Of a DNA stretch of 64,000 nt, positions 11,645-21,596 are shown in pieces. The stretch is from Mannheimia haemolytica (lineage in GTDB: Bacteria > Pseudomonadota > Gammaproteobacteria > Enterobacterales > Pasteurellaceae). Made by a program: the position numbers and the translations under genes. The stretch spans positions 42,951 through 106,950 of the forward strand of contig NZ_SMAC01000004.1 in NCBI RefSeq assembly GCF_004342115.1. Reading direction: 5' to 3'. Under the pieces are notes generated by a model. The model worked only from the letters and a program-made list of their open reading frames with translations, had not been told where the DNA came from and ran no database searches. Each line of letters starts with the position of its first letter. Position 1 is the first letter of the stretch.

Positions 11645-12337
11645 ATGATACTTTTTGCAGGCGATCCACACGGTAGCTACGAGCATCTTTATCCGATTCT
11701 ACAACAGCAGACGGAGGAGGTAGCTTTAGTTATTCTAGGCGATCTTCAATTGACTACTCCTGATGAATTAGATCGGCTTTCGCAGTATTGTGATATTTGG
11801 TTTATTCATGGTAACCATGACAGTAAAACCGTTGCTGCCTTTGATTCTATTTGGAATAGTAGCTGGAAAGAACGCAATATTCACGGTAAAGTAGTTGACA
11901 TTCAAGGAATAAAAATTGCAGGTATTGGAGGGGTCTTCCGAGGTCATATTTGGATGCCGCCCAATCGTCCAATGTTTTTTGATCCCATCCATTTTTGCCA
12001 ATACTCTGCTCCGGAAAAAATTTGGCGTGGTGGTATTCCATTAAGGCACCGCTCTTCGATCTTCCCTTCTGATTTTGAAGCATTGGAAAATGAAAAAGCC
12101 GATATTTTAATTACACACGAAGCACCAAAGCCACACCCTCAAGGCTTCTCTGTAATCAACCAGCTAGCAAGAAAATTAGGGGCGAGCAAAATTTTCCATG
12201 GCCACTACCATGATAATTTTAATTATGGCAATCTAAATGTCAGCAGAGAATGTGCTATTTATAATATCGGCTTTCGTAGCCTAGCGGATATTAATGGAAA
12301 TTATCTAATTTTAGGTGTTGATGATCGAGAGAAATAG
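11645..12337 (+). CDS. Calcineurin-like metallophosphoesterase
   Basis: A 230-residue cytoplasmic metallophosphoesterase with all five metal-binding blocks in order: GDPHG (residues 6-10), GDLQ (about 32-35), GNHD (about 56-59), THEAP (about 150) and GHYH (about 183). There is no signal peptide. It begins 17 bases after nadR and is probably in its operon, suggesting a role with nucleotides or the NAD cycle, but this is inference from position. The substrate is not identifiable; the family includes phosphodiesterases, pyrophosphatases and phosphatases. Confidence 0.8.
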   Translation: MILFAGDPHGSYEHLYPILQQQTEEVALVILGDLQLTTPDELDRLSQYCDIWFIHGNHDSKTVAAFDSIWNSSWKERNIHGKVVDIQGIKIAGIGGVFRGHIWMPPNRPMFFDPIHFCQYSAPEKIWRGGIPLRHRSSIFPSDFEALENEKADILITHEAPKPHPQGFSVINQLARKLGASKIFHGHYHDNFNYGNLNVSRECAIYNIGFRSLADINGNYLILGVDDREK

Positions 12338-12469
12338 CCAAAAATTTGACTGAATTAAACAAATTGTCATTTTACCCTTCCCATTCATAAATTTATAAGT
12401 AAAATGCGAGAAATTTGTAACATAAACGTTATTAAACAGAATTTATAAATTAAATCAGAGGTTTAAAAG

Positions 12470-13192
12470 ATGAAGATCCCACAAATCTTAATTGTTGAGG
12501 ATGAGTTAGTAACAAGGAATATGCTGAAAAGCATTTTTGAAGGAGAAGGATATCAGGTATTTCAAGCATCTAACGGCGAGGAAATGCACTCTGTTCTGAG
12601 TACAAATGAAATCAATCTTGTGCTAATGGACATTAACTTACCGGGAAAAAATGGATTAATTCTCGCCCGAGAAATTCGAGAGAATATGAAGCTACCATTA
12701 ATGTTTTTAACCGGTCGCGACAATGAAATTGATAAGATCCTCGGTTTAGAAATAGGTGCCGATGACTATATCACTAAACCGTTTAATCCTCGAGAATTGA
12801 CTATCCGAGCGAGAAATTTATTGCAACGAACGATGATAGATAAAGAAAACGACGTTGTAAAAGAGCAATCTGAAATTGAAAGCTATCGCTTTAACGGTTG
12901 GATCTTAGACATTAACAGTCATAGTTTAATCTCACCAGAAGGTGAGGTAAATAAATTACCACGTAGTGAATTTAGGGCTTTATTACATTTTTGCCAACAT
13001 CCTGGAAAAATTCAAACACGTGAAGATTTATTGAAAAAAATGACCGGGCGGGAACTAAAACCTCATGATAGAACCGTTGATGTTACTATTCGCCGTATTC
13101 GTAAACATTTTGAAGACCACCCCAATACCCCAGAAATTATTGTCACCATTCACGGTGAAGGCTACCGTTTCTGTGGTAACATCGAACCTTAA
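12470..13192 (+). CDS. arcA: Aerobic respiration response regulator ArcA
   Basis: OmpR-type response regulator that, once phosphorylated by ArcB under low oxygen, represses aerobic respiration genes. The receiver domain begins [18 protein letters not shown], has the phospho-acceptor Asp in [12 protein letters not shown] (near residue 54) and the conserved Lys in [10 protein letters not shown]. The C-terminal winged helix includes [18 protein letters not shown] and GEGYRF. Length is 240 residues, close to the E. coli protein. An AGAGG ribosome-binding site precedes the ATG. The gene is followed at once by an outer-membrane protein gene on the same strand. Confidence 0.96.
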   Translation: MKIPQILIVEDELVTRNMLKSIFEGEGYQVFQASNGEEMHSVLSTNEINLVLMDINLPGKNGLILAREIRENMKLPLMFLTGRDNEIDKILGLEIGADDYITKPFNPRELTIRARNLLQRTMIDKENDVVKEQSEIESYRFNGWILDINSHSLISPEGEVNKLPRSEFRALLHFCQHPGKIQTREDLLKKMTGRELKPHDRTVDVTIRRIRKHFEDHPNTPEIIVTIHGEGYRFCGNIEP

Positions 13193-13211
13193 TCAAGATA
13201 GGAGTAATTTT

Positions 13212-13730
13212 ATGAAAAAATTAACTATTGTCGCATTAACTTGCTTATTTTCTACCCATCTATTAGCCGCTCCTGTCGGAAATACATTTACTGGCATCGG
13301 TGTCGGTGTAGATGTAACTACAACAAAATACAAAGTTGAAGGAGTAAAAGGCAAGGATTCCACAGGTCCGGCATTAGTTGTCGATTATGGTATTGAGCAA
13401 GGCAATAACTTTGTAGGCGTTGTACAAGGAAAAGCAAAAGTAGGTAGTACAAAAGTATTTAGCGATGTAAAACAAAAAAATAAATATACTATAGCTTATC
13501 AACAAGGTTATCGTGTTGGATCCGATTTATTACCTTATGTAAAAGTAGATGCCAGCTCAAGCAAAATCGGTAATGAAACCTATCGTGGCTTTGGTTTCGG
13601 TGCTGGTGCAAAATATGCAGTTTCAAGCGATGTTGAATTAGGTGCAGAATACACTCGCGATAATTTAAAACGTAGCGGCACAAAATTAAAAGGTAACGCT
13701 TTCACCGCGAATGCAACTTATCGTTTCTAA
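13212..13730 (+). CDS. Small outer-membrane beta-barrel protein
   Basis: A 172-residue exported protein. The signal peptide (about residues 1-20, MKKLTIVALTCLFSTHLLAA) is followed by alternating polar/hydrophobic strands and a C-terminal ATYRF, the terminal aromatic signature of porin-like barrels. The length suits an eight-stranded barrel of the OmpX/Opa-like kind. A longer in-frame reading from 13065 overlaps arcA and is rejected: GATAGGAG precedes the ATG at 13212. Specific function is unknown. It lies 19 bases after arcA, so readthrough from arcA is possible. Confidence 0.7.
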   Translation: MKKLTIVALTCLFSTHLLAAPVGNTFTGIGVGVDVTTTKYKVEGVKGKDSTGPALVVDYGIEQGNNFVGVVQGKAKVGSTKVFSDVKQKNKYTIAYQQGYRVGSDLLPYVKVDASSSKIGNETYRGFGFGAGAKYAVSSDVELGAEYTRDNLKRSGTKLKGNAFTANATYRF

Positions 13731-13774
13731 TCTTAGCGGTAAAGTTTTCTGAAAAAATAACCGCTTGTAACACA

Positions 13775-13802
13775 AAAGAGCCTGAAGTGATTCAGGCTCT
13801 TT
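13775..13802. terminator. Bidirectional terminator between the barrel gene and serA
   Basis: AAAGAGCCTGAA (13775-13786) is a perfect inverted match to TTCAGGCTCTTT (13791-13802). It lies between convergent genes. Confidence 0.88.
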
Positions 13803-13807
13803 GCCTT

Positions 13808-15037
13808 TTAATATAATACTCGGGCTCGAATCGTGCCTTCGATCGCTTTTAAACGTTGTAATGCTTCATCAACATTGTCGCTCTCTACATCAATTACAAC
13901 ATAACCGATAGCTGCATCGGTTTGTAAATATTGAGCGGCAATATTCACATTTGATTCCACAAAAATCTGGTTAATTTGATTTAACATACCTGGGCGATTC
14001 TCGTGAATATGTAATAAACGTTTGGTATTAGTATGAAGCGGTAAGGATACTTCAGGGAAATTCACTGCCGTCACGGTTGAACCGTTATCTGAATATTTCA
14101 CAAATTTATTGGCAACTTCGGTGCCGATATTTGCCTGAGCTTCAGAGGTTGAACCACCAATATGTGGCGTTAAAATCACGTTATCAAACTTGCACAATGG
14201 TGACACGAACGGGTCATTAATTGATGCCGGTTCTTCCGGAAATACGTCAATCGCCGCACCACGCAATGAGCCGTCTTCAATCCGAGCGGCTAATGCGTCT
14301 AAATCGACCACTGTACCACGAGCGGCATTAATTAACACCGAGCCTTCTTTTAATTGAGCAATGCGTTCTGCACTCATTAGGTTTTTAGTCGAGTCGATTT
14401 CCGGAACGTGTAGTGAAATCATATCGCAGGTTGAAAGCAAATGCTCTAATGTCGGCACTTGCTGTGCATTACCGAGTGGTAGTTTGTTTTCAACATCATA
14501 GAAATAAACCTGCATACCAATGGCTTCGGCAAGAATACTAAGCTGTGAACCGATATGACCATATCCCACAATACCTAATTTCTTGCCACGTACTTCGTTT
14601 GCACCTGCTGCCGATTTATTCCACACCCCACGATGCACTTCCGCATTTGCAGTCGGGACTTTACGCATTAATAAAATCATCTCTGCCAGCACTAATTCTG
14701 CCACCGAGCGGGTATTTGAGAACGGTGCATTGAATACCGGAATACCTCGTCTTTTCGCCGCATTCAAATCAACTTGGTTTGTACCGATACAGAAACAACC
14801 AATCGCAATTAATTTCGGAGCTTGAGCCAGTACTTCTTCGGTTAAAAAAGTACGCGAGCGAATACCAACAAAGTGTGCATCTTTAATTGCATCAATTAAT
14901 TCTTGACCGTCTAATGCTTTTTTATGCACTTCAATATTGGTATAACCAGCCGCTAAGAGTACATCAATTGCGTTTTGATGTACGCCCTCAAGCAGAAGGA
15001 ATTTGATCTTGGATTTATCCAAAGAAATTTTAGCCAT
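13808..15037 (-). CDS. serA: D-3-phosphoglycerate dehydrogenase
   Basis: First enzyme of serine synthesis, oxidising 3-phosphoglycerate with NAD. The 409-residue chain has the D-2-hydroxyacid dehydrogenase fold with NAD-binding GYGHIGSQ (near residue 157), the catalytic region with INAARGTVVD, and a C-terminal ACT domain beginning HENRPGMLNQI that mediates feedback by serine. The length matches E. coli SerA. It lies just downstream of rpiA on the same strand, with 36 bases between, a pairing seen in other gammaproteobacteria; they are likely one transcription unit. Confidence 0.96.
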   Translation of the reverse strand: MAKISLDKSKIKFLLLEGVHQNAIDVLLAAGYTNIEVHKKALDGQELIDAIKDAHFVGIRSRTFLTEEVLAQAPKLIAIGCFCIGTNQVDLNAAKRRGIPVFNAPFSNTRSVAELVLAEMILLMRKVPTANAEVHRGVWNKSAAGANEVRGKKLGIVGYGHIGSQLSILAEAIGMQVYFYDVENKLPLGNAQQVPTLEHLLSTCDMISLHVPEIDSTKNLMSAERIAQLKEGSVLINAARGTVVDLDALAARIEDGSLRGAAIDVFPEEPASINDPFVSPLCKFDNVILTPHIGGSTSEAQANIGTEVANKFVKYSDNGSTVTAVNFPEVSLPLHTNTKRLLHIHENRPGMLNQINQIFVESNVNIAAQYLQTDAAIGYVVIDVESDNVDEALQRLKAIEGTIRARVLY

Positions 15038-15073
15038 TTTTTGCTCCTAAGTATTTGTATTTGCAATAATAAA

Positions 15074-15733
15074 TTATTCTAAAATAACTGCACCTTCAGG
15101 TGTGCCGACAATGGTTACATTGGCAAAACGTTGTGCAAAAATACCGTTAGTCACCACGCCTGCAATATTATTAATGGTATGTTCCATTTTCAACGGCTCC
15201 ATAATTTTAAAGTTATGTACATCTAAAATCACATTGCCGTTATCAGTGACCACGCCCTCACGGTATTCCGGCGAACCACCTAAGGCTACGAGCTGACGAG
15301 CCACATAAGAACGAGCCATTGGGATCACCTCCACCGGCAGAGGGAAAGTTGAACCCAGCACATCAACTTGTTTGGATTTATCCACAATGCAGATAAATTT
15401 TTTCGCTAATGAACTCACGATTTTCTCACGGGTAAGTGCTGCCCCGCCACCTTTAATCATCGCCCCTTGTGGCGTGATTTCATCAGCTCCGTCAATATAC
15501 ACATCTAATTCCGTCACTTCATTGGCACTGAATACTTCAATGCCGATATCACGCAAACGCTGTTCCGAGGCTTTAGAGGCAGCAACCGCTCCTTTAATCT
15601 CATCTTTCATTGAAGCAAGGGCATCAATAAAACAGTTTACGGTTGAACCACTTCCCACCCCAACAATAGTGTCCGATTTTACAAATTTTAATGCAGCTTG
15701 TGCCGCAATTTTTTTCATTTCTTGTTGATCCAT
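15074..15733 (-). CDS. rpiA: Ribose-5-phosphate isomerase A
   Basis: Interconverts ribose-5-phosphate and ribulose-5-phosphate in the pentose phosphate pathway. The 219 residues equal the E. coli length. Motifs seen: [12 protein letters not shown] (phosphate loop), YIDGADE (catalytic Asp) and [13 protein letters not shown]. The start at 15733 is preferred over 15745 because GGAGG lies six bases before it and the N-terminus MDQQEMKK fits the family. A palindromic repeat sits immediately upstream, so the promoter lies in or beyond that element. Confidence 0.95.
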   Translation of the reverse strand: MDQQEMKKIAAQAALKFVKSDTIVGVGSGSTVNCFIDALASMKDEIKGAVAASKASEQRLRDIGIEVFSANEVTELDVYIDGADEITPQGAMIKGGGAALTREKIVSSLAKKFICIVDKSKQVDVLGSTFPLPVEVIPMARSYVARQLVALGGSPEYREGVVTDNGNVILDVHNFKIMEPLKMEHTINNIAGVVTNGIFAQRFANVTIVGTPEGAVILE

Positions 15734-15747
15734 TTTTACCTCCACTT

Positions 15748-15803
15748 GTAGGGCAAATCATCATTTGCCCACTTCGGCAAGGCGAAAAAAATTTTCGCCC
15801 TAC
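15748..15803. repeat. Nested palindromic repeat (GTAGGGC...GCCCTAC)
   Basis: The outer arms GTAGGGC and GCCCTAC are complementary. They enclose two further hairpins, GGGCAAATCATCATTTGCCC and GGCGAAAAAAATTTTCGCC, so the element can fold as a cruciform with two side arms. It sits directly before rpiA. The GTAGGGC termini resemble those of the repeat at 757-826. Confidence 0.75.
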
Positions 15804-15828
15804 TACATCTATTCTACACATATATGTA

Positions 15829-15875
15829 ACAAGCGGTCATATTTGGCAAATTTTTTACCAAAAACGACCGCTTGT
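15829..15875. terminator. Stem-loop made of two inverted uptake signals after glmM
   Basis: ACAAGCGGTC (15829-15838) faces GACCGCTTGT (15866-15875). The stop codon of glmM lies just beside it on the minus strand. It is both a pair of uptake-signal cores and a likely terminator stem, with a T-rich loop. Confidence 0.7.
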
Positions 15876-15877
15876 CA

Positions 15878-17212
15878 TTAGTTACGTTTTACTGCTTCAA
15901 CAATCTCTTCCGCACAGCTTTGAGCAAGTACAGCATCTTCGCACTCCACCATCACTCGAATTAATGGCTCAGTGCCTGATTTACGCAATAAAATACGCCC
16001 TTTGCCTGCCAAGCGTTTTTCCACATCTGCCGCTACCGCTTTCACTTCGTTACTTTCAAGCGGATTTGCCGCCCCTTTCTCAAAGCGAACATTTAGCAGA
16101 ACTTGCGGGAACAGAGGCACTGCTTTTGCCAAATCATTCAGGCTTAATTTGTGGCTTGCCATTGCTGCTAATACTTGCAGTGAGGCAATAATACCATCAC
16201 CGGTGGTGTTTTTATCTAACACGATAATATGCCCGGAGTTTTCGCCACCCAGTTTCCAGCCTTTTTCTTTAAGCTGCTCTAGTACATAGCGGTCACCCAC
16301 GTTAGCACGAGAGAATGGAATGGCTAGCTCTTTTAAAGCTAATTCCAAGCTCATATTACTCATTAATGTACCGACTACACCGCCTTGTAATTTGCCTGAA
16401 CGTAGAGCTTCTCGGGCTAAAATAAATAGAATTTGGTCGCCATCAACTTTATTGCCTAAGTGATCGACCATAATCAAACGGTCGCCATCACCATCGTAAG
16501 CTAGACCAACATCCGCACCTGCTTCTACCACCACTTTTTGAAGTGCTTTAATATCCGTTGCACCACATTTTTCGTTGATGTTTAAACCGTCCGGCTTAGT
16601 ACCGATTTCAAGCACTTCTGCCCCTAGCTCACGCATTACATTCGGCGCGATATGGTAGGTTGCACCGTTGGCACAATCCACCACAATTTTATAGCCTTCA
16701 AGGCTTAGTTCAGACGGGAAAGTGCCTTTACAAAACTCGATATAACGTCCTGCGGCATCATTAATACGACTGGCACGACCTAAATTTGCTGAATCTACGC
16801 AATCCATAGGCTTATCAAGCATTGCTTCAATCGCTTCTTCAATTTCATCAGGTAGTTTTTCACCAACCGACGAGAAGAATTTAATGCCGTTATCGTAATA
16901 AGGATTGTGAGAGGCAGAAATCACAATGCCGGCTTCCGCACGGAAAGTACGGGTTAAATAAGCAATTGCCGGAGTCGGCATCGGACCAACGAATACTGCT
17001 GATAAACCGGCTGCGGTTAAACCGGCTTCCAGAGCCGATTCCAACATATAACCGGAAATACGGGTATCTTTACCGATTAATACTTTTTTCGTGCCTTGGG
17101 TTGCCAACACTTTACCTGCTGCCCAACCGAGTTTTAATGCAAATTCAGGTGTAATTGGAAATTTACCTACTTCACCTCGCACACCGTCTGTGCCGAAATA
17201 TTTACGAGCCAT
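15878..17212 (-). CDS. glmM: Phosphoglucosamine mutase
   Basis: Converts glucosamine-6-phosphate to glucosamine-1-phosphate for UDP-GlcNAc, feeding peptidoglycan and lipopolysaccharide. The 444-residue chain has the phosphoserine loop in [15 protein letters not shown] (near residue 100), the metal-binding loop [13 protein letters not shown] (near 240) and the phosphate-binding [12 protein letters not shown] near the C-terminus. It is the usual GlmM length. It lies 25 bases downstream of ilvA on the same strand. No folP or ftsH neighbour, unlike in E. coli. Confidence 0.96.
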   Translation of the reverse strand: MARKYFGTDGVRGEVGKFPITPEFALKLGWAAGKVLATQGTKKVLIGKDTRISGYMLESALEAGLTAAGLSAVFVGPMPTPAIAYLTRTFRAEAGIVISASHNPYYDNGIKFFSSVGEKLPDEIEEAIEAMLDKPMDCVDSANLGRASRINDAAGRYIEFCKGTFPSELSLEGYKIVVDCANGATYHIAPNVMRELGAEVLEIGTKPDGLNINEKCGATDIKALQKVVVEAGADVGLAYDGDGDRLIMVDHLGNKVDGDQILFILAREALRSGKLQGGVVGTLMSNMSLELALKELAIPFSRANVGDRYVLEQLKEKGWKLGGENSGHIIVLDKNTTGDGIIASLQVLAAMASHKLSLNDLAKAVPLFPQVLLNVRFEKGAANPLESNEVKAVAADVEKRLAGKGRILLRKSGTEPLIRVMVECEDAVLAQSCAEEIVEAVKRN

Positions 17213-17237
17213 TCTAATTCCTAAGATTGATAAAAAT

Positions 17238-18770
17238 TTACTTTAAAAAATATTGATATGCCGGACTTTCGCTCACATTTTGGAAGCGGTAACCTAGCTG
17301 TTCTAAATGTCGGTTTAATTCTACTTCATCGCCTCTGTTTAATGCAAATGCGGCAAGAATATCGCCATAATCGGCTCCGTGAGCTCGGTAATGGAATAAC
17401 GAGATATCCCAGTTAGTCAGCATTTGTAAGAATTTTAGCAATGCCCCTTTCTGCTCTGGAAATTCAAAGCTATAGAGTTGCTCATATTGAATGGAGCTTG
17501 CTCTACCGCCTACCATATAACGAATATGGGTTTTGGCAATATCATCGTCCGATAAATCTGCCACATCATAGCCGTTTTGTTGCAGATCTTTAATAATCTC
17601 TACTTTTTCTGCCGAGCCTGAAATTCGCACCCCCACAAAAATACAGGCTTGTTTATCATCGGAATGGCGATAGTTAAATTCCGTTACCGCACGGTTGCCT
17701 AAAATCTCGCAGAATTTTAAGAAACTACCTTTCTGTTCAGCAATGGTGACTGCCAATAAAGCTTCACGTTTCTCCCCGATTTCACAACGCTCTGACACAA
17801 AACGTAAGGTGTGGAAATTCACATTCGCCCCGGAAAGAATGCAAGCTAAGTTTTTATCTTGTAATTGATGCTCTTTCACATATTTTTTCAAACCGGCAAG
17901 GGAAGTTGCCCCGGACGGCTCGGAAATCGCACGCACATTTTCAAAAATCAACTTCATTGAGGCACAGATTTCATCATTATCCACCAACACCACATCATCA
18001 ACATATTGCTGACACAGGCGGAAAGTTTCATCGCCAATGCGTTTTACCGCAATACCGTCAGCAAAAAGCCCAACCCGTTCTAAATCGGTCGGTTGCCCTT
18101 GCTTTAAGGCGTGATATAAGCAAGCAGAATCTTTAGATTCGACCCCAATCACTTTAATATTCGGCATCACCTGCTTAATTAAAACCGCAATGCCGGCAAT
18201 TAAGCCGCCACCGCCCACTGGAATAAATACATAATCTAAATCCGGCTTTTGTTGCACCAGTTCTAAGCCGATTGTGCCTTGCCCTGCAATCACTGCCGGG
18301 CTGTCAAACGGGTGAATGAAGGTCATACCCAATTCGGTGGAAAGCTCAATCGCTTTCGCCTTAGCTTCATCAAAATTCGCCCCATAAAGCAACACTTCAC
18401 CACCATAGCCACGTACCGCATCAACCTTAATTGCCGGTGTGTTTTGCGGCATTACAATCAAGGCTCTTAAACCTAAATGTTTGGCAGAAAGTGCCACCCC
18501 TTGTGCGTGGTTGCCTGCTGAAGCCGCAATGACTCCAGCCTCTTTTTGTGCTTTGGATAAATTTGAGATCATCGCAAAAGCACCTCGCAATTTAAAGCTG
18601 TGAACCGGCTGTCGGTCTTCACGTTTGATAAAAATAGAGTTGCCTAACCGCTCAGACAGTTTTTCCATTTTCTGTAAAGGGGTCACTTGCGCTAAGTCAT
18701 AAATATTTGAGCTTAAAATCGAGCGTAAATAGTCGATAGCGGATTGGGAATGTTGTGTTTCGTTCATCAT
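17238..18770 (-). CDS. ilvA: Biosynthetic threonine deaminase
   Basis: PLP enzyme that converts threonine to 2-oxobutanoate, the first step to isoleucine. The 510-residue chain has the Schiff-base lysine in SFKLRGAF (near residue 60), the glycine-rich phosphate loop ([11 protein letters not shown]) and two C-terminal ACT-like regulatory domains ([16 protein letters not shown] and [17 protein letters not shown]), which marks the isoleucine-inhibited biosynthetic type rather than catabolic TdcB. No other ilv genes are adjacent. The start may be the second ATG (18767). Confidence 0.95.
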   Translation of the reverse strand: MMNETQHSQSAIDYLRSILSSNIYDLAQVTPLQKMEKLSERLGNSIFIKREDRQPVHSFKLRGAFAMISNLSKAQKEAGVIAASAGNHAQGVALSAKHLGLRALIVMPQNTPAIKVDAVRGYGGEVLLYGANFDEAKAKAIELSTELGMTFIHPFDSPAVIAGQGTIGLELVQQKPDLDYVFIPVGGGGLIAGIAVLIKQVMPNIKVIGVESKDSACLYHALKQGQPTDLERVGLFADGIAVKRIGDETFRLCQQYVDDVVLVDNDEICASMKLIFENVRAISEPSGATSLAGLKKYVKEHQLQDKNLACILSGANVNFHTLRFVSERCEIGEKREALLAVTIAEQKGSFLKFCEILGNRAVTEFNYRHSDDKQACIFVGVRISGSAEKVEIIKDLQQNGYDVADLSDDDIAKTHIRYMVGGRASSIQYEQLYSFEFPEQKGALLKFLQMLTNWDISLFHYRAHGADYGDILAAFALNRGDEVELNRHLEQLGYRFQNVSESPAYQYFLK

Positions 18771-18875
18771 TTTGAAAGGTTATTTATTGTTAGATTGAGA
18801 TAAAGACATTGGTAAATTTCCAAGGAAAATTGACCGCTTGTTTGGTTATTTAGCAATGGCTTTAACAGGGAATAT

Positions 18876-19022
18876 TTCCTCTCGCCCGTTTGCGGGAGAG
18901 AGACAGCTTAAAATTTCGTTCAGAAATTTTAAGCAGAGAGAGGGGAAACCTTGGATATCCCCCTCTCCCTCCGCAAATCTTCGATTTGCTCCACCCTCTC
19001 CCGCAAGCGGGGAGAGGGGAAA
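18876..19022. repeat. Compound palindromic repeat (CTCTC/GAGAG type)
   Basis: There are two tandem hairpin units. The first has arms rich in CTCTC/GAGAG around the inner hairpin CTTAAAATTTC..GAAATTTTAAG. The second has CCCCTCTCC..GGAGAGGGG arms around CGCAAATC..GATTTGC. The arms carry a core of the type CCCGCAAGCGGG. It separates ilvA from slyD and looks like a dispersed non-autonomous element. Confidence 0.65.
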
Positions 19023-19030
19023 TCACAAAG

Positions 19031-19624
19031 TTAGTGATGACCACCGCAACCACAGCCACCGTGTCCGTGATGATGGTGATGATCGTGGTCGTGACCGCCG
19101 CAGCAACCATCGTGATCGTGATGATGATCGTGCCCACCACAACCGCAACCGTGTTCGTGTCCGCCGTGAACGTGTCCGTGTGCGATTTCTTCCGCTGTCG
19201 CTTCACGAATGCCAACCACTTCCACAGAGAAAAGTAATTCCTGACCGGCTAACATATGGTTACCGTCCACCACAACTTCATCGCCATCTACTTCGGTAAT
19301 TACCACCGGTAGCGGACCTAAATCCGTGTCCGCAATAAAACGCATACCCACTTCTAATTCATCGACGCCCATAAATACATCTTTCGGTACACGTTGAACC
19401 ATATTATCGTTGTACTCGCCGTAACCTTCTTCCGGTTTCACACGCACTTCAAACACATCGCCTACAGCTTTGCCTTCAAGGGCTTTTTCTAAGCCTTCTA
19501 CCAAGTTGTTGTGACCGTGTAAATATTCTAACGGTTGGTTTACCGGTGCTTCATCTACTAATACGCCTTCTTGAGTACGCACTTGATATGCAATGCTTGG
19601 CACTAAATCTTTTGTAATGTTCAT
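19031..19624 (-). CDS. slyD: FKBP-type peptidyl-prolyl isomerase SlyD
   Basis: Cytoplasmic folding helper with prolyl isomerase and chaperone activity and a nickel-binding tail. The FKBP domain covers about residues 1-70 and 130-145 (VRTQEGVLVDEAP, VKPEEGYGEY) with the insert-in-flap chaperone domain between. After about residue 148 the tail is His/Cys/Gly-rich (GHDHHHDHDGCCGG and similar), which can bind Ni or other metals for hydrogenase and urease maturation. The 197-residue length is normal. Its minus-strand 3' end abuts a palindromic repeat, which may supply its terminator. Confidence 0.95.
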   Translation of the reverse strand: MNITKDLVPSIAYQVRTQEGVLVDEAPVNQPLEYLHGHNNLVEGLEKALEGKAVGDVFEVRVKPEEGYGEYNDNMVQRVPKDVFMGVDELEVGMRFIADTDLGPLPVVITEVDGDEVVVDGNHMLAGQELLFSVEVVGIREATAEEIAHGHVHGGHEHGCGCGGHDHHHDHDGCCGGHDHDHHHHHGHGGCGCGGHH

Positions 19625-19726
19625 ATTGAATCCTTTAATTCATCGGTTTTATAAAATAGCAAGCCATTGTAACGCTTTATTTTATATTTGCAATCTATCT
19701 GGAAATTTTAACCGCTTGTCAGTAAA

Positions 19727-19867
19727 TTAGTCGATAATATCAGGGGTTACGGTGTCTACCACATCAACTGCGGTTCCCACCACTCCACCAACCACCGAAG
19801 TTACCAAACAACCACTTAGGAAAATAGTTGCTGAAATCAGCCCACATACTTTGATTAATTTTTTCAT
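19727..19867 (-). CDS. Tiny lipoprotein (46 residues)
   Basis: A short gene beginning MKKLIKVCGLISATIFLSGC, a signal peptide ending in lipobox LSGC with the lipid-anchored Cys at residue 20. The mature part (LVTSVVGGVVGTAVDVV, then DTVTPDIID) is a small hydrophobic, valine/glycine-rich helix and a short acidic tail. GAAAGGA lies nine bases before the ATG, supporting translation. It sits between aqpZ and slyD on the same strand. Small lipoproteins of this shape occur in gammaproteobacteria; the function is not known to me. Confidence 0.75.
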   Translation of the reverse strand: MKKLIKVCGLISATIFLSGCLVTSVVGGVVGTAVDVVDTVTPDIID

Positions 19868-19938
19868 TTTAAAATCCTTTCAAAAACAAAAAACAGCCCT
19901 AATCAAGACTAGAGCTGCATCATATTTATTCGCTTAAA

Positions 19939-20625
19939 TTATTTTTCTTCAGCGATAAAGCGATAAACTACCGCACCGATAATTGCACCGACAATCGGAG
20001 CAACCCAGAACAACCATAATTGCTCAATCGCCCAGCTGCCTTGGAATAACGCTACACCGGTTGAACGTGCCGGGTTTACTGAGGTATTGGTTACCGGAAT
20101 GCTGATTAAGTGGATTAAGGTTAAAGCCAAACCAATAGCAATCGGAGCGAAACCTGCTGGAGCACGTTTATCGGTTGCACCCATAATGATGATTAAGAAG
20201 AATGCCGTTAATACCACTTCAATTAATAATGCTGCTGTTAAGCTATAGCCGTGTGGCGAATGCTCACCATAACCGTTGCCGGCAAAGCCTGCTGTAGCAT
20301 CAAAAGTCGGAACACCTGAAGCAATGGTGTATAACACTGCACCGGCAGCAATCGCACCGATTACTTGGGCAATGATATAAGGCACTAAATCTTTAGCGTT
20401 AAAACGACCGCCGACTAATAAACCGATTGAAACCGCCGGTTTGAAGTGACCACCTGAAACATGACCGACTGCATACGCCATTGTTAATACGGTTAAACCG
20501 AAGGCTAACGAAACGCCTGCATAACCGATTCCTAATTCAGGAATGCCTGCTGCTAAAACTGCACTGCCGCAACCACCAAACACTAACCAAAATGTCCCGA
20601 AAAACTCAGCAAAATATTTTTTCAT
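19939..20625 (-). CDS. aqpZ: Aquaporin Z-like channel with altered NPA motif
   Basis: Six-helix MIP-family channel of the inner membrane, 228 residues, closest in pattern to water-selective AqpZ (start [20 protein letters not shown], second half-helix SVNPARSTG with the selectivity Arg). The first NPA motif reads HFKPAVS: Lys 62, codon AAA at 20440-20442 on the minus strand, replaces the near-invariant Asn. Both NPA asparagines normally line the pore centre, so water flux may be changed or lost, or the codon may be a mutation. All other expected segments are intact. A start with weak upstream AAAGAT is used. Confidence 0.88.
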   Translation of the reverse strand: MKKYFAEFFGTFWLVFGGCGSAVLAAGIPELGIGYAGVSLAFGLTVLTMAYAVGHVSGGHFKPAVSIGLLVGGRFNAKDLVPYIIAQVIGAIAAGAVLYTIASGVPTFDATAGFAGNGYGEHSPHGYSLTAALLIEVVLTAFFLIIIMGATDKRAPAGFAPIAIGLALTLIHLISIPVTNTSVNPARSTGVALFQGSWAIEQLWLFWVAPIVGAIIGAVVYRFIAEEK

Positions 20626-20819
20626 TTTTTATCTTTTATCCTTACCCTAAAGGGTGAATCACACATAAGTGTATTAACTTTCCGAATGCTATAAAACATA
20701 GCCAATAAAATATGAGTATACTAAAAAAAGTAAAGACGCATATTTCTTAATTGATAGTATAGACCGATTTTTTCCTCCAATTAAAGTAAAAATACAACTC
20801 TATACAAATCTATACATTT

Positions 20820-21539
20820 CTATTCAAATTCCACACTTCCTGAAGCGGTAGCTGAAATTGTGGTTTTACCTGCTTCTAACGGGATTTCATCCATAGATTT
20901 GCTTTGTGCCATTGATGAAACTGCATACATTGCTCTGTGTTCATAATATGGTCTACCACCATCATTTGGAGTTTGAATATTGATATTAACTAGCTTATAT
21001 GTTTTCGCCCCTAAGGCTTTTTGAATCACATCGGCTTTATGCTGAAATTTGCTGATAATTTCCAGCGTCATTTCATCTTCAAGGGACGCCATTTTCTCTG
21101 GCGATACACTAAAATCAATGTAACGAATCGCCACATCTTTACCTAAATTTTCCAACACCGCTGCCATTGCATCAAAATCTTTGCTTTTCAACTGAATGCT
21201 ACCAGAGGTATCCCAACCATCAATATTCCCTTTGTTGTTATAATTAACGTGATTAGTCACACCTTCAGCTTGTACTTCAATCGATGGATGTTTTTTTGCC
21301 TCAGCCAATACACGATTCAGGTTTTCAGATACAAATTTTTTCAGCTCCGGCAAGGATTTACCTGATTTTTGGCTATACACACTTGCCTGCATCACGTCCT
21401 TTTCCACCGTGCGAGAGACTTCGGTTGAGAAATTAAAAGAAGCCGGTTTATCTTTATGTTCCACGGTATGAGTTTCCGCTGAAGTTACCGCTGTTGCGAC
21501 TGCAAGCGGTAGAATGGTAAGAAAATTTTTCAATTTCAT
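20820..21539 (-). CDS. Periplasmic SIMPL-domain protein
   Basis: A 239-residue exported protein with a signal peptide (about residues 1-21, ending TAVTS-AE) and a SIMPL/DUF541 domain. It has the family pattern of an N-terminal strand FNFSTEVSRTVEKDVM and conserved C-terminal residues before MDEIPLEAG. E. coli YggE is the best-known relative and is linked to oxidative-stress tolerance; no enzymatic activity is established. It is a single gene with a promoter region shared with nothing else on its strand. Assignment is to family only. Confidence 0.75.
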   Translation of the reverse strand: MKLKNFLTILPLAVATAVTSAETHTVEHKDKPASFNFSTEVSRTVEKDVMQASVYSQKSGKSLPELKKFVSENLNRVLAEAKKHPSIEVQAEGVTNHVNYNNKGNIDGWDTSGSIQLKSKDFDAMAAVLENLGKDVAIRYIDFSVSPEKMASLEDEMTLEIISKFQHKADVIQKALGAKTYKLVNINIQTPNDGGRPYYEHRAMYAVSSMAQSKSMDEIPLEAGKTTISATASGSVEFE

Positions 21540-21596
21540 AATCAGTCCTTAAAAGGGTTAAAAATCATTTCTTAGATCTCACTTGCGTAGGAAAGT

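Noticed and set aside
15691..16191. Plus-strand open frame of 166 codons
   Set aside because: It lies over rpiA's start, the repeat and the 3' half of glmM. Its composition is atypical and no ribosome site or family match is seen; the minus-strand genes explain the sequence.
18838..19299. Plus-strand frame rich in Arg/His/Asp
   Set aside because: It is the antisense reading of the His-rich SlyD tail and the compound palindrome; low-complexity artefact.
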